From Pseudomonas sp. PDNC002 (GTDB taxonomy: Bacteria > Pseudomonadota > Gammaproteobacteria > Pseudomonadales > Pseudomonadaceae): a stretch of 64,000 bases of DNA. This document shows positions 52,709 through 61,854 of this stretch, piece by piece (position 1 is the first letter of the stretch; each line of letters begins with the position of its first letter). The notes under the pieces were generated by a model. That model saw nothing but the letters and a program-made list of their open reading frames with translations, searched no databases and had not been told where the DNA came from. Location: positions 4,653,502 through 4,717,501 of the forward strand of contig NZ_CP070356.1 of the NCBI RefSeq assembly GCF_016919445.1, read 5' to 3'. The translations under genes were made by a program, and so were the position numbers.

Positions 52709-53632
52709 ATGGAAAGCCTGATCAGTATCGAATGCTTCGTACGCAGCGCCGAGGCTGGCAGCTTTGCTGCCGCCGCACGGCGCCTGGCATTGACGCCTGC
52801 CGCCGTCAGCAAGAATGTCGCGCGCCTGGAAAACAACCTCGGTGTGCGGCTGTTCCAGCGTAGTACCCGCAGTCTCACCCTGACCGAATCCGGCGAGCGA
52901 TTTCTCGATGAAGCCAGCGGCGGCCTGGCCAGCCTGCAGAGCGCCATCGCCAATCTGGCGAGCACCGATGGCCAGCCCAGCGGCGCGCTGAAGGTCAGCA
53001 TGGGGCTGGTGTTCGGTCGCGATTACATACTCCCGCTGCTGGGCGATTTCCTTGGCCGCTACCCGGCGATCCGCCCGGACTGGCACTTCGACAACCGCCA
53101 GGTCGACCTCATCGCCGAGGGCTTCGACGCCGCCATCGGCGGCGGCTTCGAGCTGCCACCGGGCGTGGTGGCGCGCAAGCTGTGCCCGGCGCACCTGGTG
53201 TTGCTGGCGGCACCGAGCTACCTCGCCGGCCGCCCGCCGATCCGCTACCCCACCGATCTGCCCAGCCACGACGGCATCCGCATCCGCTCGCCGCAGACCG
53301 GCCGCGTGCGCCCCTGGCCGCTGACCAATCGCCAACAGACACAGGCCCCCATCGCGCTGAAGGAACGCATGACCTTCAGCGACCCGGAAGCGGCATGCGT
53401 GGCGGCGTTGATGGGCCTGGGCGTCACCCTGGTCAGCATGCAGCACGCCGTGCCCTACCTCGACGATGGGCGCCTGGTGCGCGTGTTGCCGGACTGGTAC
53501 GTGGATGCGGGCGACACCGCTCTCTATTACGCCGCGCAGAAGCTGCTGCCGGGCAAGACGCGGGCATTCGTCGACTTCGTGATCGAGCACTTCCGCAACC
53601 ACCAGCTGGACCGACGCTTCAGCGCCTGCTGA
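52709..53632 (+). CDS. LysR-type regulator
   Basis: The 307-residue protein has a LysR winged helix (AGSFAAAARRLALTPAAVSKNVARLE) and a CrgA-like substrate domain. The frame is open far upstream, but only antisense to the SDR; ATG 52709 starts the conserved domain. It is divergent from the SDR at 51827-52588 and is its likely regulator. Confidence 0.88.
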   Translation: MESLISIECFVRSAEAGSFAAAARRLALTPAAVSKNVARLENNLGVRLFQRSTRSLTLTESGERFLDEASGGLASLQSAIANLASTDGQPSGALKVSMGLVFGRDYILPLLGDFLGRYPAIRPDWHFDNRQVDLIAEGFDAAIGGGFELPPGVVARKLCPAHLVLLAAPSYLAGRPPIRYPTDLPSHDGIRIRSPQTGRVRPWPLTNRQQTQAPIALKERMTFSDPEAACVAALMGLGVTLVSMQHAVPYLDDGRLVRVLPDWYVDAGDTALYYAAQKLLPGKTRAFVDFVIEHFRNHQLDRRFSAC

Positions 53633-53761
53633 CGAACGAGGCGGTAGATGGCCGGGTTCCTGATCGAGGTCAGAAATGAAATGAATTTGCGGGGGAAATC
53701 CTGGTCGTTACTTAGCAAGCTAACGTAATGTCGACCTGCTTCGAAATCGAGGAGAACCCCA

Positions 53762-54019
53762 ATGAAAAAGTACGCCCTGCTGCTGGCCGTTGCGTTTTCC
53801 GTGCCGGCCTTCGCCGACAGTTCGCTGTGCGACGGCAACCTGCAGCAACTCAACGACTTCATGAAGACCGCCAGCCAGAACGCCACCGGCGTGAAGGTCA
53901 ACGTGGTCCACGAGTACATCGCCAAGGCCGAGGCGGCCAGGAAAGCCGGCAATTATGAGGAGTGCGTCAACCAGACCACCCAGGCATTGCGGGTGATCCA
54001 CAAGCCAGCCAATCGCTGA
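53762..54019 (+). CDS. Small secreted protein, paralogue 1
   Basis: The 85-residue protein has a signal peptide cut near SVPAFA-DS (18). The mature part is about 67 residues, with two Cys (SSLCDGN, EECVNQ) that may form a disulfide, and is mostly helical. GAGGAG lies six bases before the ATG. The paralogue at 54192 has the same layout. No family could be named; the fold is likely a small helical hairpin in the periplasm. Confidence 0.75.
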   Translation: MKKYALLLAVAFSVPAFADSSLCDGNLQQLNDFMKTASQNATGVKVNVVHEYIAKAEAARKAGNYEECVNQTTQALRVIHKPANR

Positions 54020-54035
54020 TTGCGCCATCGAGCGA

Positions 54036-54062
54036 AAGAGCCCCGCCTGCGCGGGGCTTTTT
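54036..54062 (+). terminator. Terminator of secreted paralogue 1
   Basis: AGCCCCGC / GCGGGGCT with a CTGC loop is followed by TTTTTC. Confidence 0.85.
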
Positions 54063-54191
54063 CATGGGCCAGCCGGAGCCTGAACGAAGTCACAGGCTTT
54101 GCACGCGACCGACAGCACCCGCATTGCCTCGTTGAGATCGAGGCCGCGCTGCTCATAAGTTCACGACTCCACCCACATCGGAGTTCCAAGG

Positions 54192-54452
54192 ATGAACAAG
54201 TACATCCTCCTGCTCGCCGCAGTAGTCGCCATTCCCGCCTTCGCCGACAGCAAGCTGTGCGATGCCAACCTCAACGAGCTGCGCGGCCAGCTGTCCGACG
54301 CCAGCAAGGACGCCACGGGCGACAAGGTCAACGAAATCCAGCGTTACCTCGACAAGGCCCAGAAGGCACGCGACGCGGGGAACTACGAAGAATGCGTCGA
54401 GCAGTCGAGCAAAGCCCTGGAAGAAAACGAAAAGCCATCCAAGGCGGACTGA
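54192..54452 (+). CDS. Small secreted protein, paralogue 2
   Basis: The 86-residue protein has the signal peptide MNKYILLLAAVVAIPAFA and a mature part with the same two Cys positions (DSKLCDAN; YEECVEQSSKAL) and the same AGNYEEC segment as paralogue 1. GGAG lies eight bases before the ATG. The two genes and their terminators form a tandem duplication that has diverged widely at the protein level. It is acidic, unlike paralogue 1. Confidence 0.75.
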   Translation: MNKYILLLAAVVAIPAFADSKLCDANLNELRGQLSDASKDATGDKVNEIQRYLDKAQKARDAGNYEECVEQSSKALEENEKPSKAD

Positions 54453-54468
54453 GCCTGGAGCCAACGAA

Positions 54469-54496
54469 AAAAGCCCCGCGATTGCGGGGCTTTTTC
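54469..54496. terminator. Bidirectional terminator between paralogue 2 and the I78 lipoprotein
   Basis: AAAAAGCCCCGC / GCGGGGCTTTTT with a GATT loop serves both convergent genes. Confidence 0.88.
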
Positions 54497-54509
54497 ATGG
54501 GCGCTGCGA

Positions 54510-54848
54510 TCAGCCGCAGGAGACCTGGCGGATCACCTGGCTGTCGTCGACGTCGATGTTCAGGCGCTGCGAGTTGTACTCCATGGTCACCGGCTGGTGT
54601 GGGGTAAGCACCCGCGCCACGCTGGCGCCGGCGTCGCGGCGGGCCTCTTCGGTGAGGGTCGGATTGACGACCTTGCCGACGATGGACTGCACCGCCTTGG
54701 CGTTGCAGGTACCGGACAGCGCCGGCGGGTTGTTCGCAGCCGGCGGAGCGGCATCGGACGACGAATCCTTCGAACTGCAACCGGCCAGCGCGGCGACAGC
54801 GAGAATCGACAGCAAGGTGCGGTTCAAGGATCGGGGATTGAAGGGCAT
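54510..54848 (-). CDS. Lipoprotein with I78-family peptidase inhibitor domain
   Basis: The 112-residue protein has a lipoprotein signal with lipobox LAGC at 21-24, a Ser/Ala/Pro linker, and a C-terminal domain with the I78-type strands (KAVQSIVGKVVNPTLTEEAR; ARVLTPHQPVTMEYNSQRLN) ending in a Cys. The family name comes from a fungal elastase inhibitor; in bacteria it is usually a periplasmic lipoprotein of unknown target. It is convergent with the secreted paralogues. Confidence 0.82.
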   Translation of the reverse strand: MPFNPRSLNRTLLSILAVAALAGCSSKDSSSDAAPPAANNPPALSGTCNAKAVQSIVGKVVNPTLTEEARRDAGASVARVLTPHQPVTMEYNSQRLNIDVDDSQVIRQVSCG

Positions 54849-55066
54849 GGAAGTCTCCCTGGTTTACGAAAAGCGCGAAGGCGCCACCTTAACAGCCCGG
54901 AAGCCATTGCGGGGCGCGGATGTATTGCAACCTGATGCGTGCAATGTCCGTCGCAGAGCCGTACAGCGCCATTTACACAACCTTTACACCGGCAGCGTTA
55001 CGATTCGCGAAAGGCGGATGTCTCATAGATACCGGGATCCTCTCCGGGTTCCTCAGGAGGTGCATC

Positions 55067-55438
55067 ATGCTTCGCCGTATCCCCCAGTTCGCCCTGCTTT
55101 GCGGCTGCCTGGTCCTTGCCGGACAAGCGGCCGCCAATAGCAATACCGATGCTGCCGCGATCGGCGCAGTGGTTGGCGCCGTGGTCGGGGGTGCAGTGGT
55201 CGCCGGGTCGCAACCCGCGCCGGCCCCTTACTACGCTCCGCCGCCCCCGGTGGCCTATTACCCACCGGCACCGCCGGTCTACTACCAGCCGGTGCCGGTC
55301 TACCAGCCGGTGTATCAACCGGTGTATCAACCGGTGTACCGCCCGGTCGTGGTGGTGCCGGGACCGCGCTACTACGGTCCGCCGCGTTATTACGGCCCGG
55401 CGTATTACGGTCCGCCCGGCCATTACCGCCACTGGTAA
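55067..55438 (+). CDS. Secreted Tyr/Pro/Val repeat protein
   Basis: The 123-residue protein has a signal peptide (cut near GQAAA, 23), a glycine-zipper-like segment (AAAIGAVVGAVVGGAVVAG, 29-47), then a Pro/Tyr-rich tail with four QPVYQPVY-type repeats and RYYGPPRYYGPAYYGPP. AGGAGG lies eight bases before the ATG at 55067. The glycine zipper suggests insertion in or through a membrane, and the tail may be extracellular or bind the wall. No homologue with known role can be named. Confidence 0.75.
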   Translation: MLRRIPQFALLCGCLVLAGQAAANSNTDAAAIGAVVGAVVGGAVVAGSQPAPAPYYAPPPPVAYYPPAPPVYYQPVPVYQPVYQPVYQPVYRPVVVVPGPRYYGPPRYYGPAYYGPPGHYRHW

Positions 55439-55443
55439 GACAA

Positions 55444-55470
55444 GAGACCCCGCCTGCGTGCGGGGTCTTT
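55444..55470 (+). terminator. Terminator of the Tyr/Pro repeat gene
   Basis: AGACCCCGC / GCGGGGTCT with a six-base loop, then TT. Confidence 0.75.
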
Positions 55471-55483
55471 CGTTTCGGGCCGA

Positions 55484-56356
55484 TCAGGCCGAACGCCGGA
55501 TTGCCCCGGCCAGCTCCTCGAACAGCGTGACCACCGCGCGCAACGCACGGCAGTCCGGACGGGTCAGCAGCCAGAGGTGGGTGCTGCAACCGGGCAGCTC
55601 CGGTTCCAGCACCTGCAATCCATCGCCAGGCCGCAGCAGGAACGCCGGCAACGCCGCAAGACCGAGTCCGGCGCGGCACAGATCCAGTACCGACAGCATG
55701 CTGTTGCAGCGATAGGCCGGCTGCACCGCCGGAAATGCCTGGCGGCGCCAGGCGACGCTGGAGTGATCGGGCAGGAAATCATCCGGGGCGATCCAGCTCA
55801 GCTCCTGCCAGGGCCGCTCGCCCTGCTCGGCCAGATAGTCGTGGTGGGCACACAGGACATAATGCACTTCGCCCAGGTTGCGCCCGACCAGATGCTCCGG
55901 TGGCGTGCTGGTCAGGCGCAGGGCGATGTCGGCATCGCGGCGGCTGAGGTTGGCGAAGGCGTTGGAGGTCGTCAGCTCGAGGTTCAGCGCCGGATAGCGC
56001 TTCATGAAGCGCGCCAGCGCCGGCAGCAGCAGACCTTGCAGCACGGTATCCGAGCAGGTCAGGCGCACGGTGCCGCTGAGCACGTCGTGACCCTGTTCCA
56101 GTCCCAGCCGCGCCGCCTCCAGCGCCTGCTCCGCCAGCTCGGCCTGGGTCGCCAGCTGTTGCGCGGTAGCGGTGGCAAGGTAGCCATGACGGCCCTTCTC
56201 GAACAGGGCGGTGCCCAGAGCCTTCTCCAGCCGGCGTACCGCGCGGAACACCGTGGAGACGTCTACCTCCAGCAATTCCGCGGCGCGGGCGAGACTGCCT
56301 CCGCGCACCAGCGCCAGCACCAGGGCAAGATCCGTGTACTCAAGACGGTATTGCAT
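55484..56356 (-). CDS. LysR-type regulator
   Basis: The 290-residue protein has a LysR winged helix (LARAAELLEVDVSTVFRAVRRLE) and a substrate domain. Readings further upstream run antisense through the amidotransferase gene and are rejected. It is divergent from the glutamine-amidotransferase-like gene with 105 bases between, and is probably its regulator. Confidence 0.87.
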   Translation of the reverse strand: MQYRLEYTDLALVLALVRGGSLARAAELLEVDVSTVFRAVRRLEKALGTALFEKGRHGYLATATAQQLATQAELAEQALEAARLGLEQGHDVLSGTVRLTCSDTVLQGLLLPALARFMKRYPALNLELTTSNAFANLSRRDADIALRLTSTPPEHLVGRNLGEVHYVLCAHHDYLAEQGERPWQELSWIAPDDFLPDHSSVAWRRQAFPAVQPAYRCNSMLSVLDLCRAGLGLAALPAFLLRPGDGLQVLEPELPGCSTHLWLLTRPDCRALRAVVTLFEELAGAIRRSA

Positions 56357-56369
56357 CGACGCACTCCAA

Positions 56370-56406
56370 GGTTGCACAACCGCCCATTTCGATTGCACCT
56401 GCGCAA
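56370..56406. promoter_or_regulatory. Two TTGC-type palindromes between the LysR and amidotransferase genes
   Basis: GGTTGcaCAACC at 56370-56381 and TTGCACCTGCGCAA at 56393-56406 share TTGC/GCAA-like halves, with starts 23 bases apart. They lie between two divergent starts, as usual for LysR activation and repression sites. Confidence 0.45.
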
Positions 56407-56461
56407 CTATAAATTCCCTTCCATCGGCCCGCCACTGGGCAACGTCGAAGGGGAACGGAAC

Positions 56462-57196
56462 ATGGCAAAACGACGGAAAGCGCTGCGTATCGGCTTGATC
56501 GGCGACCGCGACAGCCGCGTCACCGCCCACTGGGCGATTCCCCTGGCCCTGCAGCAATCGCTGCTGCCGCATTCCGGCACATTGAGGGTCGACTGGCTCG
56601 ACACACAGCGCCTGGCCGCCGGTCTGCCGCTGGAGCAGTACGCAGGCTTCTGGTGCATTCCCGGCAGCCCCTACCTCGACACCGAAGGCGCCTTGCGCGC
56701 CATCACCCATGCCCGGGAAAACGAGGTGCCCTACCTGGGAACCTGTGCCGGCTTCCAGCACGCGCTGCTGGAGCGTGCCCGCAACGTACACGGCTGGCGC
56801 GACGCGGCCCACGGCGAACTGGACATGGACTCCACGCGCCAGGTCATCCACGCCCTGCCCTGTTCGCTGGTGGAAGTCAGCGAGACCATCCGCCTGGCGT
56901 CCGGCTCCCGGCTGGAAAGCATCTACGGTGGTGCGACGATTCGCGAGGGCTACCGCTGCAGCTACGGGGTGAACCCGGAGTTCCAGCAGCAACTGTTCGG
57001 CGACTCTCTGCGTGCCTGCGCCCATGGCGAAGACGGCAGCATTCGCGCGCTGGAAGCCACTGATCATCCATTCTTCGTCGCCACCCTGTTCCAACCCGAA
57101 CGCAAGGCGCTGGCAGGGATCGCCGTGCCACTGGCCGAGGCCTTCCTCTGCGCCGCGTTCCAGCACGCCACCGCCTCGGTCGGGAGTCCAGCATGA
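56462..57196 (+). CDS. CTP-synthase C-terminal-like class I glutamine amidotransferase
   Basis: The 244-residue protein is of the class I glutamine amidotransferase fold without a synthetase part. The likely nucleophile is Cys95 (GTCAGFQH). NCBI-type names for this family mention CTP synthase C-terminal region-related (seleno)proteins; here the codon is TGT for Cys, not TGA. AAGGGG lies ahead of the ATG. It overlaps the ABM gene by four bases. Its substrate is unknown; the operon suggests a detoxification or salvage reaction. Confidence 0.82.
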   Translation: MAKRRKALRIGLIGDRDSRVTAHWAIPLALQQSLLPHSGTLRVDWLDTQRLAAGLPLEQYAGFWCIPGSPYLDTEGALRAITHARENEVPYLGTCAGFQHALLERARNVHGWRDAAHGELDMDSTRQVIHALPCSLVEVSETIRLASGSRLESIYGGATIREGYRCSYGVNPEFQQQLFGDSLRACAHGEDGSIRALEATDHPFFVATLFQPERKALAGIAVPLAEAFLCAAFQHATASVGSPA

Positions 57197-57516
57197 TCGC
57201 CAGCACACCGAAGCCGCCCTACTACGCCGTCACCTTCACGTCCTACCGCACCGAACTAGACGAGGGTTACGGCCAGACCGCCACTCGCATGCTGGAGCTC
57301 GCGGCGCAACAGGACGGCTACCTGGGCGTCGAGTCCGCCCGCGGCGACGACGGCCTGGGCATCACCGTGTCCTACTGGCGCGACGAGGCCGCCATCCTGC
57401 GCTGGAAACTGCAGGCCGAGCACCGCATCGCCCAACAGGCGGGCCGCAGCGACTGGTACAGCGCGTTTCGCGTGCGCATCAGCCGCGTCGAACGTGAGTA
57501 CGGCTTCGAACGCTGA
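57193..57516 (+). CDS. Antibiotic-biosynthesis-monooxygenase (ABM) domain protein
   Basis: The 107-residue protein has an ABM-like ferredoxin fold (YYAVTFTSYRT; ATRMLELAAQQDGYLGVESARGDDGLGITVSYWRDEAAILRW). Such proteins are small cofactor-free oxygenases or heme-degrading enzymes. The ATG overlaps the amidotransferase stop (ATGA), so the two are coupled. A partner or substrate is not evident. Confidence 0.82.
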   Translation: MIASTPKPPYYAVTFTSYRTELDEGYGQTATRMLELAAQQDGYLGVESARGDDGLGITVSYWRDEAAILRWKLQAEHRIAQQAGRSDWYSAFRVRISRVEREYGFER

Positions 57517-57607
57517 GCGACCCGTTCTGCTCCAGACACGACATGGCGGGTTCGATGCCCCGGCGACATCGTCTAGGCTGCTCGCAGTCAGCAAGGGGGA
57601 CCGACGC

Positions 57608-58069
57608 ATGCATCGACAAGCCAGTGAACTGCAAGCCGCCTACCTGGGCGAAGTCCGCGGCGAAAACTTCTTTCTCGGCCTGGCCGAGCAGTTGCCCGAG
57701 GGGGCGTCCTCGATGCTCCTGCTGGCGCGGCTGGAGCGTCAGACCAGCCTGCGCATGGCACGGCTGCTGCAGCGCCATGGCCTGCCGCTGGGCGACACGG
57801 CCCACGCCGCCGCCCAGGGTCGCCAGCGCGCCAATGACTGGCGGGGACTCGACTGGACACAGACCCTGCGGAAGCTGGAAGACCTGGTAGAGCCGTACGT
57901 CGAGCGCTACGACAGCCTCGCCGAGCAAGGTGATGACGATGACCGCGACATCCTCGACGATTTCGCCGAGCACGAGCGCGCGCTACTCGCGTTCACCCGC
58001 CTTGCGCGCGAAGGCCAGATGCATGAGGCGAAGGCCACCATCACCCGCCTGCTCGCCGCACCCGCCTGA
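57608..58069 (+). CDS. Conserved hypothetical protein, helical
   Basis: The 153-residue protein is mostly helical with an acidic middle ([14 protein letters not shown]) and shows no motif I recognise; a ferritin-like four-helix bundle is possible from its pattern ([27 protein letters not shown]). ATG 57608 has AAGGGGGA ahead; the ORF extends upstream to 57494 into the ABM gene. It lies 91 bases after the ABM gene and 17 before the VOC gene, so a four-gene operon is likely. Confidence 0.7.
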   Translation: MHRQASELQAAYLGEVRGENFFLGLAEQLPEGASSMLLLARLERQTSLRMARLLQRHGLPLGDTAHAAAQGRQRANDWRGLDWTQTLRKLEDLVEPYVERYDSLAEQGDDDDRDILDDFAEHERALLAFTRLAREGQMHEAKATITRLLAAPA

Positions 58070-58086
58070 GCCCCGAGGAGAAACAC

Positions 58087-58512
58087 ATGGCTATTTCGCC
58101 CTTCCACCTTGCCATTCCGGTCTACGACCTGCCGCTTGCCCGGCGCTTCTACGGCGAAGTCCTCGGCCTCAGCGAAGGCCGCAGCAGCGCGCAATGGGTG
58201 GACTTCGACTTCTTCGGTCACCAGTTGGTGATCCACGAACACCCGCGCACCGCCAGCCAGGAAGCGGCGCATACCAATGCGGTGGATGGCCATGACGTAC
58301 CGGTGCCGCACTTCGGCGTCGTCCTGCCGTGGGAGGACTGGGAGCGGCTGGCGCAACGATTGAGTGAGCAAGGCACCCGGTTCGTCATCGAACCCCATGT
58401 GCGGTTCCAGGGCCAGGTCGGCGAGCAGGCCACGCTGTTCCTTTTCGATCCTTGCGGCAACGCCCTGGAGTTCAAGGCCTTCAAGGACATCAGCCAACTC
58501 TTCGCCCACTGA
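58087..58512 (+). CDS. VOC-family (glyoxalase/dioxygenase-like) protein
   Basis: The 141-residue protein has the VOC beta-alpha-beta-beta-beta fold ([32 protein letters not shown]) and metal-type ligands His (first strand) and Glu (last strand). VOC proteins include glyoxalase I, ring-cleavage dioxygenases and antibiotic-binding proteins; the reaction here is unknown. GAGGAG lies six bases before the ATG. Confidence 0.85.
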   Translation: MAISPFHLAIPVYDLPLARRFYGEVLGLSEGRSSAQWVDFDFFGHQLVIHEHPRTASQEAAHTNAVDGHDVPVPHFGVVLPWEDWERLAQRLSEQGTRFVIEPHVRFQGQVGEQATLFLFDPCGNALEFKAFKDISQLFAH

Positions 58513-58628
58513 CCGGCTGTCAACAGTGGAATTAGCCTTCACACCGAGTGGAATCTTCCTACATATCGCCTACAGCTCAATTCCTAGGATAGCGCCCGTC
58601 CCAAACGTTCACCCCGAGGTGACTCGAC

Positions 58629-59297
58629 GTGCGCTTCTTCCGCTGGTTCTGCCTATCCATGTTCTGCACCCTGGTTGCGCCTTTCGTCCTGGCCGACGAT
58701 TTCGATGCCCCAGACTGGCGCCGACTCGAGACGGCATCCATCGACCGTAGCTTCCTGCCCGCCGACCACCCGCCCCTGCGGGGTGCGCAGAGCCTCGAAC
58801 CCAGGCGTGCGCCGGCCATGTCTCGTGCCCTGCGGCCACTGGCGCAAGCGGAATACCCGAACATGTCGCGGCTCGCTTCATTGCGGCGCGGCGACCACAG
58901 GAACTTCAGCCCGGTGGATACCTCGCGCATCGTCAACCGCGCACAGGAACTGATCGGCACGCCCTATCGCTGGGGCGGTGAGACGGAAGAAACCGGATTC
59001 GATTGCAGCGGCCTGCTCGTCTACCTGTACCGCAGCATCGCCAACCGAAAACTGCCGCGCACCACCGCCTCGATGATCGCCCAACGCCACAACGAAGTGA
59101 GCCGCGACGAGCTGCGGCCGGGCGACGCGGTGTTCTTCAATCACAACGGCGAAGGCGGCACCAGCCACGTAGGGCTGTACATCGGCGACAACCGTTTCAT
59201 CCATGCGCCCAGTACCGGCAAGACCATCCGTATCGACTCGCTGGACAACAGCTACTGGCAGCGTAGCTACACCACCGCACGGCGCTTTAGCGGCTGA
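58629..59297 (+). CDS. NlpC/P60 (C40) cell-wall hydrolase 1
   Basis: The 222-residue protein starts at GTG with GAGGT nine bases ahead, has a signal peptide (cut near VLADD, 22), a linker, and a C-terminal C40 peptidase domain with Cys126 (FDCSG), His180 (TSHVGLY) and His192 (RFIHAP). It would cut peptidoglycan stem peptides in the periplasm. A paralogue follows 150 bases later. Confidence 0.88.
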   Translation: MRFFRWFCLSMFCTLVAPFVLADDFDAPDWRRLETASIDRSFLPADHPPLRGAQSLEPRRAPAMSRALRPLAQAEYPNMSRLASLRRGDHRNFSPVDTSRIVNRAQELIGTPYRWGGETEETGFDCSGLLVYLYRSIANRKLPRTTASMIAQRHNEVSRDELRPGDAVFFNHNGEGGTSHVGLYIGDNRFIHAPSTGKTIRIDSLDNSYWQRSYTTARRFSG

Positions 59298-59447
59298 GGC
59301 GTCGCCGAAGTCACATCAAACCCACACAAACTTGTAGAAGAGGAAATTTCCCACACAACAAGTAGTCACGCCCCGGGTTCGGCACGCCAGCCTGCTCACT
59401 ATCATGGCGCCCTTTTTCCGCACCTATATCAGCAATACTGGAAGAAG

Positions 59448-60047
59448 ATGCGTCCGTTCCCTCCCTACACATTGCCCTTGCTGCTCGCGCTCGCCATCCC
59501 GGTGTGCCAGGCCAACGAAATCAAATCCTCGCCGGCCTACCAGCAGACAGCCGCCAGCCTGCACAAGGAAGGTGGCTTCCGGGTCATTCGCTACAGCAAT
59601 CTTCAGGTGCCCCAGCCCGACACGAGCCCCCGGACGCACAAAGTCGAGAACAGCCACGGCAACCGGTTTTCTCGCGTGATCGCCCGCGCCCTCGAGCTGA
59701 TCGGCATTCCCTACCGCCGGGGCGGTTCCTCGGTCGCTGGCGGCTTCGATTGCAGCGGCCTGCTGGTCTACCTGTTCCGCACCCAGGCGGACATGGAGCT
59801 GCCGCGCACCACCGGCGAAATGATCCAGAGCGACGAGGCCACGCGAATCCGCCGCGACCAGCTCAAGCCCGGCGATGCCGTGTTCTTCAACCGCAATGGC
59901 CGCGGCCGCACCAGCCATGTGGGCCTGTACATCGGCCATGGCCAGTTCATCCATGCCCCCCGCACCGGCGAACGCATCCGCAAGGATTCGCTGGACGATG
60001 AGTACTGGCAGCGCAGCTATATCACCGCCCGCCGCTTCGAAGGTTGA
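59448..60047 (+). CDS. NlpC/P60 (C40) cell-wall hydrolase 2
   Basis: The 199-residue protein has a signal peptide (cut near CQANE, 22) and a C40 domain with Cys102 (FDCSG), His157 and His169. It is a tandem paralogue of the preceding gene; the C-terminal halves agree closely (GDAVFFN, SHVGLYIG, YWQRSY-TARRF) while the N-terminal linkers do not. Confidence 0.88.
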   Translation: MRPFPPYTLPLLLALAIPVCQANEIKSSPAYQQTAASLHKEGGFRVIRYSNLQVPQPDTSPRTHKVENSHGNRFSRVIARALELIGIPYRRGGSSVAGGFDCSGLLVYLFRTQADMELPRTTGEMIQSDEATRIRRDQLKPGDAVFFNRNGRGRTSHVGLYIGHGQFIHAPRTGERIRKDSLDDEYWQRSYITARRFEG

Positions 60048-60077
60048 CCCTCTTTTTCATCTGCACGCGAGAATGGA

Positions 60078-60371
60078 ATGCCAAGCATCCAGGTCGAGAT
60101 CATCCGCTATACCGAAGAATGCTTCGCCGGCTGGGCGGAGTGCCGCCTGATCGATGCCGGCGGCCGCGATTGGCGCTTCCTCAAGCGCCGCTCGCTGCTC
60201 GAGCCGGGCGCGGACAGCGCCCAGTTGCCCGCGCTGGGACGGATCGCCTGCGAGGTGCTGGAGCGCATCGGCAGCGTGGCGGTGATTTCCACCCGAAAGC
60301 CTCGCGGCCTTCTCTCGGTCGATGGCGAAAGCCGCTTCAGGGTTCCACTGAGCGCGCTGATCGACGACTGA
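60078..60371 (+). CDS. Small hypothetical protein
   Basis: The 97-residue protein (YTEECFAGWAECRLIDAGGRDWRF) has no motif known to me and no signal peptide. It follows the second C40 gene by 30 bases and is convergent with opmB, whose stop is 7 bases away. Coding composition is like its neighbours. Confidence 0.65.
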   Translation: MPSIQVEIIRYTEECFAGWAECRLIDAGGRDWRFLKRRSLLEPGADSAQLPALGRIACEVLERIGSVAVISTRKPRGLLSVDGESRFRVPLSALIDD

Positions 60372-60378
60372 CGCCAGG

Positions 60379-61854
60379 TCAGTCGCGCTTCGCCTGGCCT
60401 TCCTCGGCGATCTTCGCCGCATCCCAGCCGCCACCCAGGGCGGCGATCAACTGCACACTGGCGGTCAAGCGGCTGCCCATCAGGGTCAGCAGCGTGCGCT
60501 CGTTGGACAGCGCGGTGGTCTGGCTGGTGACCACGTCGCTGTAGTCGATGGTGCCGGCCTTGTACTGGTTGGTGGTCAGGCGCAGCGCCTCGCGCGCGGA
60601 GTCCAGCGCTTCCTGCTGCACACCGCTCTCTTCCTGCAGGACCTTGAGCTGGACCATGTAGTCCTCGACCTCGCGGAAGCTGTCCAGCACGGTCTGCCGG
60701 TAGCTGGCCACGGTCTGGTCATAGCTGGCCTCGGCCTGCTCCACCTGCGACGCGATCAGGCCGCCATCGAACAGGGTCATGGCGAATTGCGGGCCGATGG
60801 ACCAGTAGCGATTGGGTGTCTCGATCCAGTTCTGGAAACTGCCGCTGCGATAACCGCCGGCCGCCGTCAGCGTCAGGTCAGGGAACCAGGCGGCCTTGGC
60901 GACGCCGATCTGCGCGTTGGCGGCGATCACCTTGCGCTCGGCGGAGGCCACGTCAGGTCGACGCTGGAGCAATTCCGACGGCAGCAGTGCCGGCACGTCC
61001 GGCAGGCTCGGCACAGCCTCCACTGCGGCCAGCGAGAACTGCGCCGGCGGCACGCCAACCAGCACCGCGATGGCGTGTTCCAGCTGGGCGCGCTGGTACT
61101 TCAGATCGATGGCCTGGGCCTCGGTGCTTTTCAGCTGGGTACGCGCCTGGGCGACGTCGGCCTTGGTGACGATACCGGCGTTGTACTGGTTCTCGGTGAG
61201 CTTGAGCGAGCGCTGGTAAGCGACGACGGTGTCGTTGAGCAGCTTGATCTGCTGGTCCATGACCCGCAGCTGCAGGTAGTTCTGGGTCAGCTCCGATTGC
61301 AGCGACAGGCGCGAGGCGGCAAGGTCCGCGGCGCTGGCGTCCATGCTTGCCGTGTCGGCTTCCAGCTGGCGACGCAGCTTGCCCCACAGGTCCAGCTCCC
61401 AGCTCACGCCAAGGCTGGCCGAATAGCTGTTGCTGATCGAACTGCTGCCGCCACCGCTGCTGACGGTGGAGCCATCGGGCAGGCGTACACTGCCGCCACT
61501 ACCCGTGCCCTGGCCGGAGCGGGTCTTGCCGACATCGGCGCTGATGGTCGGGAAGAACGACGAGCGTGAGCCCTTGGTCAGTGCCTGGGCCTGGCGGTAG
61601 GACGCGAGGGACTGCGCCAGGGTCTGGTTGGCCGCGACCAGGCGGGTCTGCAGGTCGTTCAGGGTCGCGTCACCGTACAGCGTCCACCAGGCGCCATGGC
61701 TGAAACCGTCCTGGGGCTTGGCCAGTTGCCAGCCTTCGCCCTCCTTGAAGCTGGCGGGCACCGTCAGCTCGGGGCGCTGGTAGTCCGGCCCGATGGCGCA
61801 GCCGGCCACGGCCAGGGCCAGCACCAGGGGAAGGAAGGAACGGGAGCGGATCAT
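60379..61854 (-). CDS. opmB: OpmB: outer-membrane factor of the Mux RND pump
   Basis: The 491-residue NodT/OprM-type channel has a lipoprotein signal with lipobox VAGC and the two TolC-like repeats ([41 protein letters not shown]). Its ATG at 61854 overlaps the muxC stop (ATGA), matching the muxABC-opmB order in P. aeruginosa. The assignment to OpmB rests on this context. Confidence 0.83.
   Translation of the reverse strand: MIRSRSFLPLVLALAVAGCAIGPDYQRPELTVPASFKEGEGWQLAKPQDGFSHGAWWTLYGDATLNDLQTRLVAANQTLAQSLASYRQAQALTKGSRSSFFPTISADVGKTRSGQGTGSGGSVRLPDGSTVSSGGGSSSISNSYSASLGVSWELDLWGKLRRQLEADTASMDASAADLAASRLSLQSELTQNYLQLRVMDQQIKLLNDTVVAYQRSLKLTENQYNAGIVTKADVAQARTQLKSTEAQAIDLKYQRAQLEHAIAVLVGVPPAQFSLAAVEAVPSLPDVPALLPSELLQRRPDVASAERKVIAANAQIGVAKAAWFPDLTLTAAGGYRSGSFQNWIETPNRYWSIGPQFAMTLFDGGLIASQVEQAEASYDQTVASYRQTVLDSFREVEDYMVQLKVLQEESGVQQEALDSAREALRLTTNQYKAGTIDYSDVVTSQTTALSNERTLLTLMGSRLTASVQLIAALGGGWDAAKIAEEGQAKRD

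Noticed and set aside
56744..56749. Selenocysteine codon at the amidotransferase active site
   Set aside because: The codon is TGT (Cys95) and no in-frame TGA is present.
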